Source of the DNA: Myxococcales bacterium
GTDB lineage: Bacteria; Myxococcota_A; Polyangia; Haliangiales; Haliangiaceae
Length of the DNA stretch: 64,000 nt
Direction of reading: 5' to 3'
Assembly: GCA_016717005.1 (NCBI GenBank)
Contig: JADJUF010000001.1
Span: forward strand, 930,001 to 994,000
Shown: positions 24,538 through 33,173 of the stretch, in pieces
How positions within the stretch are numbered: position 1 is the first letter of the stretch
Layout of the letters: each line of letters begins with the position of its first letter
Program-made: the position numbers and the translations under genes
Notes under the pieces: model-generated
The model's database searches: none
Seen by the model: only the letters and a program-made list of their open reading frames with translations
What the model was told of the DNA's origin: nothing

Positions 24538-26820
24538 CTACGGCGTGATCGCCAGGTGCGCGGCGGCGTCGGGCAGGGTCAGCTCGGCCAGCGCGTCCTG
24601 GAACCGGACCTTGGCCAGCATCAGCTTCTCCTGGTTGTCGACGATGTCGATCGTGGTCTTCTGCACGCGGTCGGAGATGTCCTTCATCTTGTCCTGGAGG
24701 TTGCGCGACAGGCTGGTCGCGGTCTTGACCTTCTTGAGCGACAGGATCTGATCGGACAGCTCGTCCATGCGCACCCGGTACTCGCCGGCGCGATCGCGCA
24801 GGCTGGCGATCTTCTCGTCGGTGTCGATCACCTCGCGGTGGATCGCCAGCAGGTCCTTGAGCTGCTTCTTCAGCTCGGGCGACGGGTGCGGGCTGTCGAC
24901 GAACACCTTCATCATGTCGAGCGTGGTCGGCTGCGCCAGGTCGAGGGTCCGGGTCAGCGGCGTGGCCTCGGCGATCTCGACCACCTTGGTCTCGCCGGCG
25001 GCCAGCGCGATCTCGAACAGGTGGGCGTCGCCGAGGCGCTCGTAGGTCTTGGGCGCGTCGAGCACCAGCCAGCCCTTCTCGGTGGTGTGCCGGACGTAGA
25101 CCTTGGTGTCGGTGTGCAGCCGGCTGGTGAAGGTCAGCTTGGTGCGCTTGATGTGCTGGACCTCGGCGGTGAGGATGCCGCGCTGGAGCGTGACCAGCCG
25201 GGCCACCTGGTTCTCGGTGACGTCGTCGCGATCGACCACGACCTGGCGATCGAGCGCGAACGGCACGACGACGTTGGCCCGGGGCGGGATCGGCTCGGTC
25301 AGGCCCTCGCCGATGTAGCGGTCGTCGCCGTAGACCGTGACCGGGCCGGTCTCGAGCGTCGAGTCGGTCGGGTTGTGCAGGCGCACCGCCTTGAACGCGT
25401 AGCGGGCGTTGCCGCGCTCGCTCTCGGCGTCGAACAGGTAGACCTGCTCGCCGTCGGTCTCGGCCCGGACCATCGACACCATGACGCTGGTGCCCTTGGC
25501 GACGGTCATCGGGATCTCGGACTGGAAGTGGCTCTCACCCACCGGCGCCTCGGCGCCCTCGGCGACCTTGCCGTCAGGCCCGGTCGACTTCTCCGACGGG
25601 GCCTCGGTGATCATGCGCACGCCGGCGCGCTGGCCGGTCACCGCGCCGCGGTTGACCACGCGGATCTGCGCCGGCGGCACGCCGGCGTCGATGAGCTGCA
25701 TCTTGACGATGTTGGCCCGGTCGATCGCGCGCTGCTCGCTGCCGGGCTCGTTGGCGTCGGCGTAGCCCTCGATCACCAGGTTGTTCCGGTTCTTGATCAG
25801 CGCCGGCGCCAGGGCCATGACCTTGCGGTCGCCCTCGGACACGCGCGCGCGCTGGAACTCGAGCTGGGCCCGCTCCTGCTCGAGCTTGGCCACCCGCGCG
25901 GACTTGGCGGCGTCCTTGGGCTTGCTCGGCTTCTTGCTGGTCGGCCGCGGCGCGTCGCGCCGGGTGCCCGCCGACGACGGCGCCGAGGGCGCCATGCCGC
26001 CGCGCCCGCCGCCGATCGAGCCGGTCGCGACGTCGAGGTCGCCGAAGTCGCCGTCGTCGGCCGCGGGCGCGGCCTCGGCGTAGTCCTCGACGTTGCGGGC
26101 GAGGCGGGCGTCGAGGTTGTCGGGGTGGCCGGCCGGCCGGCGGATCTCCTCGTCGCCGAGCTCGGCGACCATCGTCTGGGCCTGGCTCCCGTCGACGCCG
26201 CCGTACGGCGACACCGCGGTCGGCGGCGCCACCGCGAACTGCGCGTCGACCCGGAGGGTCTCGCGCTCGACGGTGCGCACGCTCCACAGGTCGTAGCGGA
26301 ACGACAGGGCCGAGCTCGACCCGACGCCGACCATCACGTCCTTCCAGTCCTCGCCCGAGGTGTTGTCGACGATCGCCCAGCCCTCGAGCATGACCTTGCC
26401 GTTGTCGGCGATCGCGATGCGGTAGCTCGGCTTCCACACCGGCGCCTCGGTGACGTAGGTCAAGACGACGTCGGCGACCTGGCCCGGCTCCTTGGCGGTC
26501 GGGATGTCGAGGGTCATCTCGAGGAACGGGCCGCTGTCCGACTGCTGGCGCGGGAAGCTGGCGGGCAGCGGCTTGCCGGTCTTGGCGTCGACGACGGTCA
26601 GCGACTTGAGGAAGTCGTCGACGCGGTCGCGCGGGACCCGGACGGTGAGCTTGCCGCCCTCGACCTGGGCCCGCCGCTCGTAGAAGGCGACGCCGTTGCG
26701 GTAGACCACGACCTTGCCCAGCGACACCTGGTCGACCTTCACGAAGGTGGTGGTCTTGGGCTTGGGCGAGCAGGCGGCGACGGCGGAGGCGAACAGGATC
26801 GTGGCGAGCAGCTTGCGCAT
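24538..26820 (-). CDS. DUF4139 lipoprotein (paralog 3, without receptor insert)
   Basis: This 760-residue member of the same family has the lipobox ASAVAAC (C17), the LGKVVVYRNGVAFYERRA start and the WKPSYRIAI and SFRYDLWSVRTVER segments. In place of the receptor-like insert it has an acidic/Gly/Lys-rich linker with a short coiled coil (ARVAKLEQERAQLEFQRA), then an OmpA-like part (LVIEGYADANEPGSEQRAID), the DUF4139 domain and a helical C-terminus. It probably reflects the ancestral domain plan of the trio. An envelope role is inferred from the lipoprotein signal and the OmpA-like segment; the function is unknown. Confidence 0.75.
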   Translation of the reverse strand: MRKLLATILFASAVAACSPKPKTTTFVKVDQVSLGKVVVYRNGVAFYERRAQVEGGKLTVRVPRDRVDDFLKSLTVVDAKTGKPLPASFPRQQSDSGPFLEMTLDIPTAKEPGQVADVVLTYVTEAPVWKPSYRIAIADNGKVMLEGWAIVDNTSGEDWKDVMVGVGSSSALSFRYDLWSVRTVERETLRVDAQFAVAPPTAVSPYGGVDGSQAQTMVAELGDEEIRRPAGHPDNLDARLARNVEDYAEAAPAADDGDFGDLDVATGSIGGGRGGMAPSAPSSAGTRRDAPRPTSKKPSKPKDAAKSARVAKLEQERAQLEFQRARVSEGDRKVMALAPALIKNRNNLVIEGYADANEPGSEQRAIDRANIVKMQLIDAGVPPAQIRVVNRGAVTGQRAGVRMITEAPSEKSTGPDGKVAEGAEAPVGESHFQSEIPMTVAKGTSVMVSMVRAETDGEQVYLFDAESERGNARYAFKAVRLHNPTDSTLETGPVTVYGDDRYIGEGLTEPIPPRANVVVPFALDRQVVVDRDDVTENQVARLVTLQRGILTAEVQHIKRTKLTFTSRLHTDTKVYVRHTTEKGWLVLDAPKTYERLGDAHLFEIALAAGETKVVEIAEATPLTRTLDLAQPTTLDMMKVFVDSPHPSPELKKQLKDLLAIHREVIDTDEKIASLRDRAGEYRVRMDELSDQILSLKKVKTATSLSRNLQDKMKDISDRVQKTTIDIVDNQEKLMLAKVRFQDALAELTLPDAAAHLAITP

Positions 26821-26943
26821 GAGGTCCTCGGGCGATGGGGAGAGGGAGGGCAGACGTCACTGCACACCTCTCCCGCCGGGCCGTGTCCGTCCCCGCGATC
26901 GGTGCGCTCGTGGGCGGTGAGACGCACCACCGGGTCCGCGGGT

Positions 26944-27912
26944 CTACCGGCGGCGGGGTTTCTTACCGGACCCTGACGTCGGCGCGGGCTCGGCCCCGGC
27001 CACCACCGCGCGGGCCTGGCCCCGCCGTTCCTCGAGTTGATCCAGCGTCTTGGGCCAGTCGGCCTTGAGCAGCCGCGACAGGCCACGGTCGGCCAGGAGC
27101 TTGCCGCCGGTCTGGCACGGCGCGCAGTAGTTGGCCTCGTTGTCGGCGTACTTGATGCGCTGGACCGGCGCGCCGCAGCGCGGACACGGCTGCCCGTACT
27201 TGCCGTGCACGGCCATCTCGGGGCGGAACGCGGTGACCTCGTCGGGGAACCCGTCGCCGACCTCGGCGCGCAGGCGCTCGATCCACGCGGTCAGGCAGCT
27301 CCGCGCCGCCGCGAGCAAGCCCGCGGCCTCGTCGAGCGCCAGCGTCCGGGTCTGCTTGAACGGCGACAGCGCCGCGGCGTGGAGGATCTCGTCGGAGTAG
27401 GCGTTGCCGACGCCGTCGATGATCGTCGGGTCGGTCAGCGCCCGCTTGATCGTGTGGTGCTCGGCGGTCAGCGCGGCCAGGAACGTCGCCGGCGTGGCGG
27501 CGAACAGATCGAGCCCGCCGCGATCGAACTCGGCCAGGGCCGCGCGCCCGCGCACGACGTGGACCGACGCGCGCTTCTGCTTGGACGCCTCCGTGAACAC
27601 GAGCGTGCCGTGGTCGAAGTCGAGGGCCGCGAGCCCGAGCTTGCCGGGGACGGCGGCGCCGGGCCGCTTCCAGCGCAGGCGCCCGGCGATCATCAGGTGG
27701 ATGACCGCGTGCAGATCGTGATCGAACGACAGCACCAGGCGCTTGCCCAGGCGCGCGACGCCGACGATCGCGTGGCCCACGAGCGCCGCCGCCAGCGGAT
27801 CGAAGGTGCGCACCAGGAACGGGCTCGGCACCCGCAGCCCGATCAGCGCGTGGCCGACGGTGTGGGCGCGCAGGCGCTCGACGTAGATCGTGATGTCCGG
27901 CAGCTCAGGCAT
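26944..27912 (-). CDS. Fpg/Nei family DNA glycosylase
   Basis: This is a 322-residue base-excision repair enzyme that removes oxidised bases and nicks the strand. It begins with MPELPDI, whose Pro2 and Glu3 are the catalytic residues of the family. A conserved Lys follows in GKRLVLSF, the H2TH region is seen as IIDGVGNAYSDEILHAA, and the C-terminal zinc finger has CPRC ... CAPC (about 247-270). The Lys/Arg-rich tail beyond the finger is longer than usual. Fpg (MutM) and Nei-like types cannot be separated by eye. ATG 27912 overlaps the 3' end of the RlmI-like gene by 8 nt, so the two are probably cotranscribed with the DUF72 gene. Confidence 0.88.
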   Translation of the reverse strand: MPELPDITIYVERLRAHTVGHALIGLRVPSPFLVRTFDPLAAALVGHAIVGVARLGKRLVLSFDHDLHAVIHLMIAGRLRWKRPGAAVPGKLGLAALDFDHGTLVFTEASKQKRASVHVVRGRAALAEFDRGGLDLFAATPATFLAALTAEHHTIKRALTDPTIIDGVGNAYSDEILHAAALSPFKQTRTLALDEAAGLLAAARSCLTAWIERLRAEVGDGFPDEVTAFRPEMAVHGKYGQPCPRCGAPVQRIKYADNEANYCAPCQTGGKLLADRGLSRLLKADWPKTLDQLEERRGQARAVVAGAEPAPTSGSGKKPRRR

Positions 27913-29085
27913 CGCCGCGCTCGCGGAACACCAGCACCTTCAGGTAGTCGGCCTCGGGGAAGCCGACCGGGTGATCGACCTCGGGCGGCAGATCGCGCTC
28001 GAGCGCGAAGCGTCGGCCGAGCGTGGCGTGGGCCACCTCGGCGAACTGCGCCCGGGTGATCCGCGAGGTGCAGCACGCGACGACGATCCGCCCGCCCGGC
28101 GCCACCCGCGCGGCGGCGGCGGCGTGGAGGCGGCGGTAGGTCGCCAGCGCGCCCGGCACCTGATCGATGCGCGAGGTCATCGACGGCGGATCGACGATCA
28201 CCAGCTCGAACCGGGCGTCGCCCGGCGCCTCCTTGCACCACGCGAACACGTCCGCGGCGACGAACGCGTGGCGCGCGGGATCCCCGACGTGGTGGGCCGC
28301 GGCGAAGGCCAGCGCGTCGACGGCGCGATCGATCTGCGTCACGTGGGCCGCGCCGGCGTGCTCGCACGCGCGCCCGAGCGTGCCGGTGTACGCGAACAGG
28401 TTCAGCACCCGGGCCCCGGCCAGCGGCGCGGTCCGGCACCACCGCCGCAGCCCGCGCAGATCGAGGAAGGTGCCGCTCTTCTGGCCGGTCCGGGTGCGCG
28501 CGGCGAACGCCAGCGGCCCCTCGCGGAACCACGCCAGGTCGGCGGCGACGCCGGCCACGACCCGGGGCGCCGCGGCCACGCCGCCGACCCGCCGCTGGGC
28601 GCCGCGCACCACCACGCCGGCCGCGCCGAGCGCGCGCGCCACCCGCAGGCCGGCGAACCGCGCCAGCGCGTCGAGCCCGGCGCCGTAGGCCTGGGTCACG
28701 ACCGCGGCGCCGAACACGTCGACGACGACGCCGGGCAGGCCGTCGCTCTCGCCGCTGATCGCGCGGAAGCCGTCGGTCTCGTCGCGCAGGCCTTGCGCCG
28801 GGCCAGCGCCGCGGCGATGCGCGCGTCGAACGTGGCCGCGCGCGGCGCGACCGGATCGCGGCCGAGCACGCGGATCGCGATCGCGCCCTCGGCGGCGTAG
28901 ACGCCGTGGCCGACCACCTGGTTGCCGCCGTCGTAGAGCGCCAGCCACTGGCCGTCGGCCAGCGCCGCGGCCGCGCTCGACACCAGGCCGCGGAAGATCC
29001 ACGGGTGGCCGGCGGCGACGACCGCGCGCGCGCGCTTGCTGAGCTGGTAGCGCTGCGGCCGCGGCCGTCGCACCGGCGGCGTCAC
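27905..29085 (-). CDS. RlmI-like 23S rRNA cytosine methyltransferase, frameshifted
   Basis: The N-terminal part (GTG 29085 to about 28800) is a PUA-type domain (AVVAAGHPWIFRGLVSS). The rest, in another frame to 27905, is a class I SAM-dependent methyltransferase with LNLFAYTGTLGRACEHAGA (SAM site), VIVDPPSM (catalytic NPPY-like loop) and CCTSRITRAQF. The two join as ALARAQGLRDETDGFRAISG if one G is restored near 28799-28801, so this is one gene of about 393 residues with a 1-nt deletion. This is the usual RlmI/RlmK plan and length. The GTG overlaps the DUF72 stop, and the stop overlaps the glycosylase start. Sequence error is more likely than decay because both halves look intact. Confidence 0.75.
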
Positions 29086-29804
29086 GCGCCCGCGCCCGCC
29101 GCGGCCCGCGCCGCCAGATCCTGCGCCAGCTCGACGCCGCGGGCGGTGTCCTCGTGCTTGAAGAACACCCACGCGGTCGCGGCGCCGAGCGCCCGCAGCC
29201 GCGCGATCCAGCCGTCGAGCTCGTCGGCGCCGTAGTCGTCCTTGCGCAGGCGCACGTACAGCCACGGCGCGGTCCGGACCAGCCGGGCCGAGCCGTCGTC
29301 CTTGTCGGCGATGCAGCGGCCGCAGCCGCGATCGGCCAGCACCTGATCGATCTCGTCGTCGTCCCAGGTCGACGACGCCAGCTCGAACGCCACCGCGCGC
29401 CCGGGCGGCACCGTCGCGGCCAGGAACTCGCGCAGGAGGCCGGCGTCCTTCTTGAGGTACGGCGGCGTCTGGATCAGCACCGGCCCGAGCTGCTCGCCGA
29501 GCGGCTCGGCCATCCGCCACAGGTACGCCATCGAGTCGTGGGCCTCGGGCGGCTTGAGCCTGGCCTGGTGGCTGATCCGCCGCGACGCCTTCCACACGAA
29601 CCGGAACTCCGGGCGCGCGGCCTGGGCCCGCCACCGCGCGACCACGTCCGGCTTGGGCATGCGGTAGAAGGTGTTGTTGATCTCGACCGTCGCGAGCCGC
29701 GCGGCGTAGTAGCCGAGGTAGTCGTCCTCGGGCAGGTCGTCGGGATAGAACCGCCCCTTCCACTGCGGGTAGGCGAAGCCGCTGGTGCCGACCAGGAACT
29801 GCAC
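29082..29804 (-). CDS. DUF72 domain protein
   Basis: This 240-residue protein opens with VGTSGFAYPQWKGRFYP and has the family features EINNTFYRMP, FRFVWKASRRISH, LIQTPP and ADKDD in a TIM-barrel-like fold. Family members often sit near DNA repair or RNA modification genes; the biochemical role is unknown. GTG 29804 is chosen because the family starts directly at this point and a CACGAT box lies 6 nt upstream. Longer upstream frames are Arg/Pro-rich and are rejected. The stop overlaps the start of the RlmI-like gene. Confidence 0.8.
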   Translation of the reverse strand: MQFLVGTSGFAYPQWKGRFYPDDLPEDDYLGYYAARLATVEINNTFYRMPKPDVVARWRAQAARPEFRFVWKASRRISHQARLKPPEAHDSMAYLWRMAEPLGEQLGPVLIQTPPYLKKDAGLLREFLAATVPPGRAVAFELASSTWDDDEIDQVLADRGCGRCIADKDDGSARLVRTAPWLYVRLRKDDYGADELDGWIARLRALGAATAWVFFKHEDTARGVELAQDLAARAAAGAGA

Positions 29805-29810
29805 GCGCGC

Positions 29811-29816
29811 ATCGTG
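29811..29816 (-). promoter_or_regulatory. Putative -10 box of a leaderless start
   Basis: CACGAT on the minus strand lies 6 nt before GTG 29804, in line with the spacing at other genes in this window. Confidence 0.3.
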
Positions 29817-29982
29817 CCACGCCGGCGCGGTCCGATGGGCCCGGCGCGGGACCGTCGTTGCCCGCCTGGCCGCGGTCGCCGACGACGATCGCGGCGGCGG
29901 TGCTGGCCCGTCGTCGCCCTCGTCGCCGCGCGCCACCGCCCGCGCGCACGTGCGGCGGCGCTGGCGCGGCCCGCCGGGCGGG

Positions 29983-30507
29983 TCAGGGCCCCGCTGGCCG
30001 CGCGATGACGATCGCGAGGTCGGTCGGCACGATCGGGGGCGTGCTCCCGTGAGCCAGCCAGGTCAGCGTCTCGTGGTGGCCGGGGATGACGAAGTCGCCG
30101 CCGAGCAGATCGATCATCGGGCGCAGCGTGAAGCTGCGCTGGTGGACCCGCGGGTGCGGGATGCGCAAGGTCGGCGTCCGGTGCTGCAGCTTGCCCCACA
30201 CCAGCAGGTCGAGATCGAGCGTGCGCGGGCCCCAGTAGGGCTCGACCTCGCGCCGCCGGCCGTGGCGCTGCTCCAGCGCCTGGGTGAGGGCGAGCACCTC
30301 CTCGGGGGCGAGGCGCTCGTCGGGCGTCACCGCCAGCGCGGCGTTGAGGAACGGCGGATCGCCCGCGACCAGCGCGTCGCTGCGGTACACGCCCGAGGCG
30401 CGCACCCGACCGCGGCGCGCGAGGTCGGCGGCGACGTCGTCGAACCGGGCCAGCAGCTGATCGTCGGTGCCGAGGTTGCCGCCGAGGCCGATGATCAGCT
30501 CGTTCAT
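29983..30507 (-). CDS. folK: Dihydropteridine diphosphokinase (HPPK)
   Basis: HPPK pyrophosphorylates 6-hydroxymethyl-dihydropterin in folate synthesis, in the cytoplasm. The 174 residues show IIGLGGNLG at the start, PPFLNAALAV, the ATP/Mg site GPRTLDLDLLVW and IPHPRVHQRSFTL, all typical of the family, and the length is normal. ATG 30507 overlaps the stop of a 41-codon ORF (ATGA). No other folate genes are in view. Confidence 0.93.
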   Translation of the reverse strand: MNELIIGLGGNLGTDDQLLARFDDVAADLARRGRVRASGVYRSDALVAGDPPFLNAALAVTPDERLAPEEVLALTQALEQRHGRRREVEPYWGPRTLDLDLLVWGKLQHRTPTLRIPHPRVHQRSFTLRPMIDLLGGDFVIPGHHETLTWLAHGSTPPIVPTDLAIVIARPAGP

Positions 30508-30629
30508 CGCGGCGCGCTCACCGGGTCGCGCGGCGCCCCGAGGCCCTCGAGGTCGATGCCGGCGATCTTCGCCGGCGCGATGCCCGCGACGTCGCGGGCG
30601 CCGCCGTCGCGGAGGAGCGAGAGGTCCAT
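30504..30629 (-). CDS. Possible 41-residue ORF coupled to folK
   Basis: ATG 30629 opens a 41-codon frame whose stop overlaps the folK start as ATGA. The peptide (MDLSLLRDGGARDVAGIAPA and so on) has no recognised domain, signal or membrane segment. It may be a real small gene, a leader for coupling, or chance. Confidence 0.3.
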   Translation of the reverse strand: MDLSLLRDGGARDVAGIAPAKIAGIDLEGLGAPRDPVSAPR

Positions 30630-30801
30630 GGATCGTGGGTACCACGAGCGCGGCGGCGCGGCCGCACGGGAGGCCGCGGCCGGCGCGAAAGATCGATCAC
30701 GTCGGTGAGTTCGCAGTCGCCGGCACGGCGTCGTCGCTGCGGGCGTCGTCGGCGAAGGCCCCGGTGCCGACCCAACCGCGCGCATCGCGCGGCCCCGACG
30801 C

Positions 30802-30809
30802 GGTACGAT
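30802..30809 (+). promoter_or_regulatory. Extended -10 box of a leaderless start
   Basis: GGTACGAT ends 6 nt before ATG 30816, so transcription would begin at or next to the start codon. No clear -35 is seen. Confidence 0.45.
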
Positions 30810-30815
30810 GGGGCC

Positions 30816-31541
30816 ATGCGCTGGACCCTCGTCGCACTGGTGGTCGTCGGCTGCGGTGGCGGCGACGGCGGCGGCAGCCCCGATCCCGACGAGCTGGTCA
30901 CCTACGGCCAGGTCTACGAGGGCGGCCAGTTCCACCTGGGCCCGGTCGACTTCGCCGAGAGCGAGTGGCACAACGCGTGCGCGCCGGGCGGCGGCTACAG
31001 CGCGACGATCGCTGGCGCCGAGGGCGTCTACCTGGCCGGGCTGTGGGGCGGCCTGCCCGACGTCGCCGACGCGTGCGACGCGTGCGTCTACGTCACCACC
31101 GCCGCCGGCAAGTCGGCGCTCCTGCGCGTCGTCACCTACGGCGACACCACGCCCAACAGCATCGACGTCAGCCCCGAGGCGTACGCGGTGCTCGACAGCG
31201 GCGAGTTCCCGCGCGCGATGACCTGGCAGTTCGCCCGGTGCAACGACACCGGGCCGCTGTACCTGGAGTTCCAGACCGAGGCCAACCCGTACTGGACCAG
31301 CCTGTGGCTGCGCAACGCCCGGGTGCCCCTGGCCAAGGTCGAGGTCCAGAGCGTCAACCACCCGACGCCGATCGAGCTGACCCGCGCCGGCGACGGCACG
31401 CTCACCGACGCCAGCGGTTTCGGCGAGGGGCCGTTCACGGTGATCGCGACCGGCGTCGACGGCCAGGTCGTGACCGCGACGTTCCCGTGGCCCGGCGCCG
31501 GCATCGGCGGCCAGCTGCTGACGGCGCCGAACTTTCACTGA
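30816..31541 (+). CDS. Expansin-like lipoprotein
   Basis: This 241-residue protein has a lipoprotein signal (VALVVVGC, C13). The following domain fits the double-psi barrel of microbial expansins: YGQVYEGGQFHLG, two Cys pairs (NAC...DACDAC), SIDVSPEAYAVL with the acidic residue of the active-site region, and FARC. The C-terminal beta-sandwich has YLEFQTEANPYWTSLWLRN then VPLAKVEVQ, the typical expansin D2 linker. Expansins loosen polysaccharide networks without hydrolysis; the target here could be cell-wall or prey/plant polymers. A -10-like box directly before ATG 30816 supports this start. Confidence 0.72.
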   Translation: MRWTLVALVVVGCGGGDGGGSPDPDELVTYGQVYEGGQFHLGPVDFAESEWHNACAPGGGYSATIAGAEGVYLAGLWGGLPDVADACDACVYVTTAAGKSALLRVVTYGDTTPNSIDVSPEAYAVLDSGEFPRAMTWQFARCNDTGPLYLEFQTEANPYWTSLWLRNARVPLAKVEVQSVNHPTPIELTRAGDGTLTDASGFGEGPFTVIATGVDGQVVTATFPWPGAGIGGQLLTAPNFH

Positions 31542-31672
31542 CCGCGCGCGCTGGTCGCTCGGTCAGCTGATCGATCGGAGACGCCGACGTCGTCGGCCCG
31601 CTGCGGGCGTCGCCGGGAGGACCTCGAGATCACCCCTCCGCGCCAGCGCCGCCCGTCGCCTCGTCTACCAAG

Positions 31673-31704
31673 TGGCACTAAATGCCAATTGACACCGCGT
31701 GCCA
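31673..31704. promoter_or_regulatory. Double operator TGRCAC-N3-RTGCCA
   Basis: Two near-palindromes of the same design follow each other: TGGCACTAAATGCCA (31673-31687) and TGACACCGCGTGCCA (31690-31704), 17 bp centre to centre. They lie 21 nt before the ATG of the PLP decarboxylase gene, whose downstream neighbour is a TetR regulator, the obvious candidate to bind them. A CATAAT (-10-like, 31703-31708) overlaps the second site. The rest of 31542-31724 holds no gene. Confidence 0.6.
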
Positions 31705-31724
31705 TAATCTTCATCCTGCGGCCC

Positions 31725-33173
31725 ATGCCCCTGCCCGCTACCGGCTGGAACCCCGATCGCATCTACGCCGAGCTCGAGGACCGACGCGCGCGCGACGTCC
31801 CCTGGCGCCGCGGCCGCACCTACGCCTACGTCTTCGACGGCGGGCCCGACGTCGAGGAGGTCGGCAAGCGGGCCTACATGGCCTACCTCAGCGAGAACGG
31901 CCTCGACCCGACCGCCTTCCCCAGCCTGCTCGGCTTCGAGAACGACCTGTGCGCGATCGCCCGCGACCACCTCCACGGCGGCCCCGGGGTGGTGGGCACG
32001 TTCACCAGCGGCGGCACCGAGAGCATCATGCTCGCGGTCAAGGCCGCCCGCGACCACGCCCGCGCCGGCCGCGGCGTCACCGCCCCGCGCATGATCGTGC
32101 CCATCACCGCGCACGCCGCCTTCCACAAGGCCGGGCGGTACCTCGGCGTCGAGGTCGTGGCCACCGCGGTCGACCCGGTCAGCTTCCGGGCCGACGTCGA
32201 CGCCATGCGCGCCGCGATCGACGAACGCACCATCCTGGTGGTGGGCTCGGCCTCGGGCTACGCCCACGGCGTGGTCGACCCCATCACCGACATCGCCGCG
32301 CTCGCCGCCGAGCGCGGCGTGCTGTGCCACGTCGACGGCTGCATCGGGGGCTTCGTCCTGCCGTACTTCGAGCGCCTCGGGGCGCGGGTGCCGCGCTTCG
32401 ACTTCCGCGTGCCGGGCGTCACCAGCATCTCGATGGACCTGCACAAGTACGCGCTGTGTCCCAAGGGCGCGTCGGTGATCATGTACCGCGACGACGAGCT
32501 GCGGCGGGCCCAGTACTTCGCGTGCTCGGGGTGGACCGGCTACACCATGATCAACTCGACGATCCAGAGCTCCAAGTCGGGTGGTCCCCTGGCCGCGGCG
32601 TGGGCGGTCATGCACCGGATGGGCGACGCCGGCTACCTCGAGATGGCCCGCGGCCTCCTGGCCGCGCGCGACGCGCTGGTCGCCGGCATCGGCGCCATCG
32701 AGGGGCTCCGCGTGATGGGCGAGCCCGAGATGTGCCTGCTGGCCTTCACCTCCGACGCGTTGCCGGTGTTCCCGCTGGCGGACGCCATGAAGGCCCGGGG
32801 CTGGCCGGTCCAGCCCCAGCTCGCGTTCGGCCCGTCGCGCGAGAACCTGCACCTGTCGATCAACCCGTCGAACCTGCCGTGGACCGACGAGCTGTTGCGC
32901 GACCTGGGCCAGGCCCGCGACGAGGTCCGCGCCCACCAGGGCGCGCACGAGGGCGTCCAGGCCATGGCCCGCGCGGTCGCCGACGGCCTGACCGGCGCCG
33001 ACGCGTTGGCGATGCTGCCGCGGATGGTCGAGGGCCTCGGCGGCGGCGGCGGCGGCGCGCTCCCGGCCGAGATGGCGCGCATCAACGCCATCCTCAACGC
33101 GCTGCCGCGACCGCTGCAGGAGCAGCTGCTGGTACGCTTCTTCGCGATGATGTTCACGCCGGGGCAGGGTTGA
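31725..33173 (+). CDS. PLP-dependent decarboxylase / sphingosine-phosphate-lyase-like protein
   Basis: This 482-residue fold-type I PLP enzyme of the group II decarboxylase superfamily has GTFTSGGTESIMLA (phosphate cup), TAHAAFHKAG (ring stacking), HVDGC with D204 for the pyridine nitrogen, and SISMDLHKYALCPKG with K241 as the Schiff-base lysine. This mix is closest to sphingosine-1-phosphate lyase-like members, but the substrate cannot be assigned. ATG 31725 is chosen; a TTG start at 31689 would lie inside the operator. It is coupled to the following TetR gene by a TTGA overlap, suggesting autoregulation of both through the double operator. Confidence 0.82.
   Translation: MPLPATGWNPDRIYAELEDRRARDVPWRRGRTYAYVFDGGPDVEEVGKRAYMAYLSENGLDPTAFPSLLGFENDLCAIARDHLHGGPGVVGTFTSGGTESIMLAVKAARDHARAGRGVTAPRMIVPITAHAAFHKAGRYLGVEVVATAVDPVSFRADVDAMRAAIDERTILVVGSASGYAHGVVDPITDIAALAAERGVLCHVDGCIGGFVLPYFERLGARVPRFDFRVPGVTSISMDLHKYALCPKGASVIMYRDDELRRAQYFACSGWTGYTMINSTIQSSKSGGPLAAAWAVMHRMGDAGYLEMARGLLAARDALVAGIGAIEGLRVMGEPEMCLLAFTSDALPVFPLADAMKARGWPVQPQLAFGPSRENLHLSINPSNLPWTDELLRDLGQARDEVRAHQGAHEGVQAMARAVADGLTGADALAMLPRMVEGLGGGGGGALPAEMARINAILNALPRPLQEQLLVRFFAMMFTPGQG

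Noticed and set aside
18171..26976. Three plus-strand ORFs of 800-1000 codons antisense to the DUF4139 genes
   Set aside because: They mirror the high-GC codon pattern of the minus-strand genes, have Arg/Ala/Gly-biased composition and no recognisable domain.
31673..31687. Possible sigma-54 promoter (TGGCAC ... TGC)
   Set aside because: GG-to-GC spacing is 10 nt where 12 is needed, and the element is better explained as one of two matching palindromes.
31689..31724. TTG start 12 codons upstream of the PLP decarboxylase ATG
   Set aside because: It lies within the operator and the conserved protein begins after ATG 31725.
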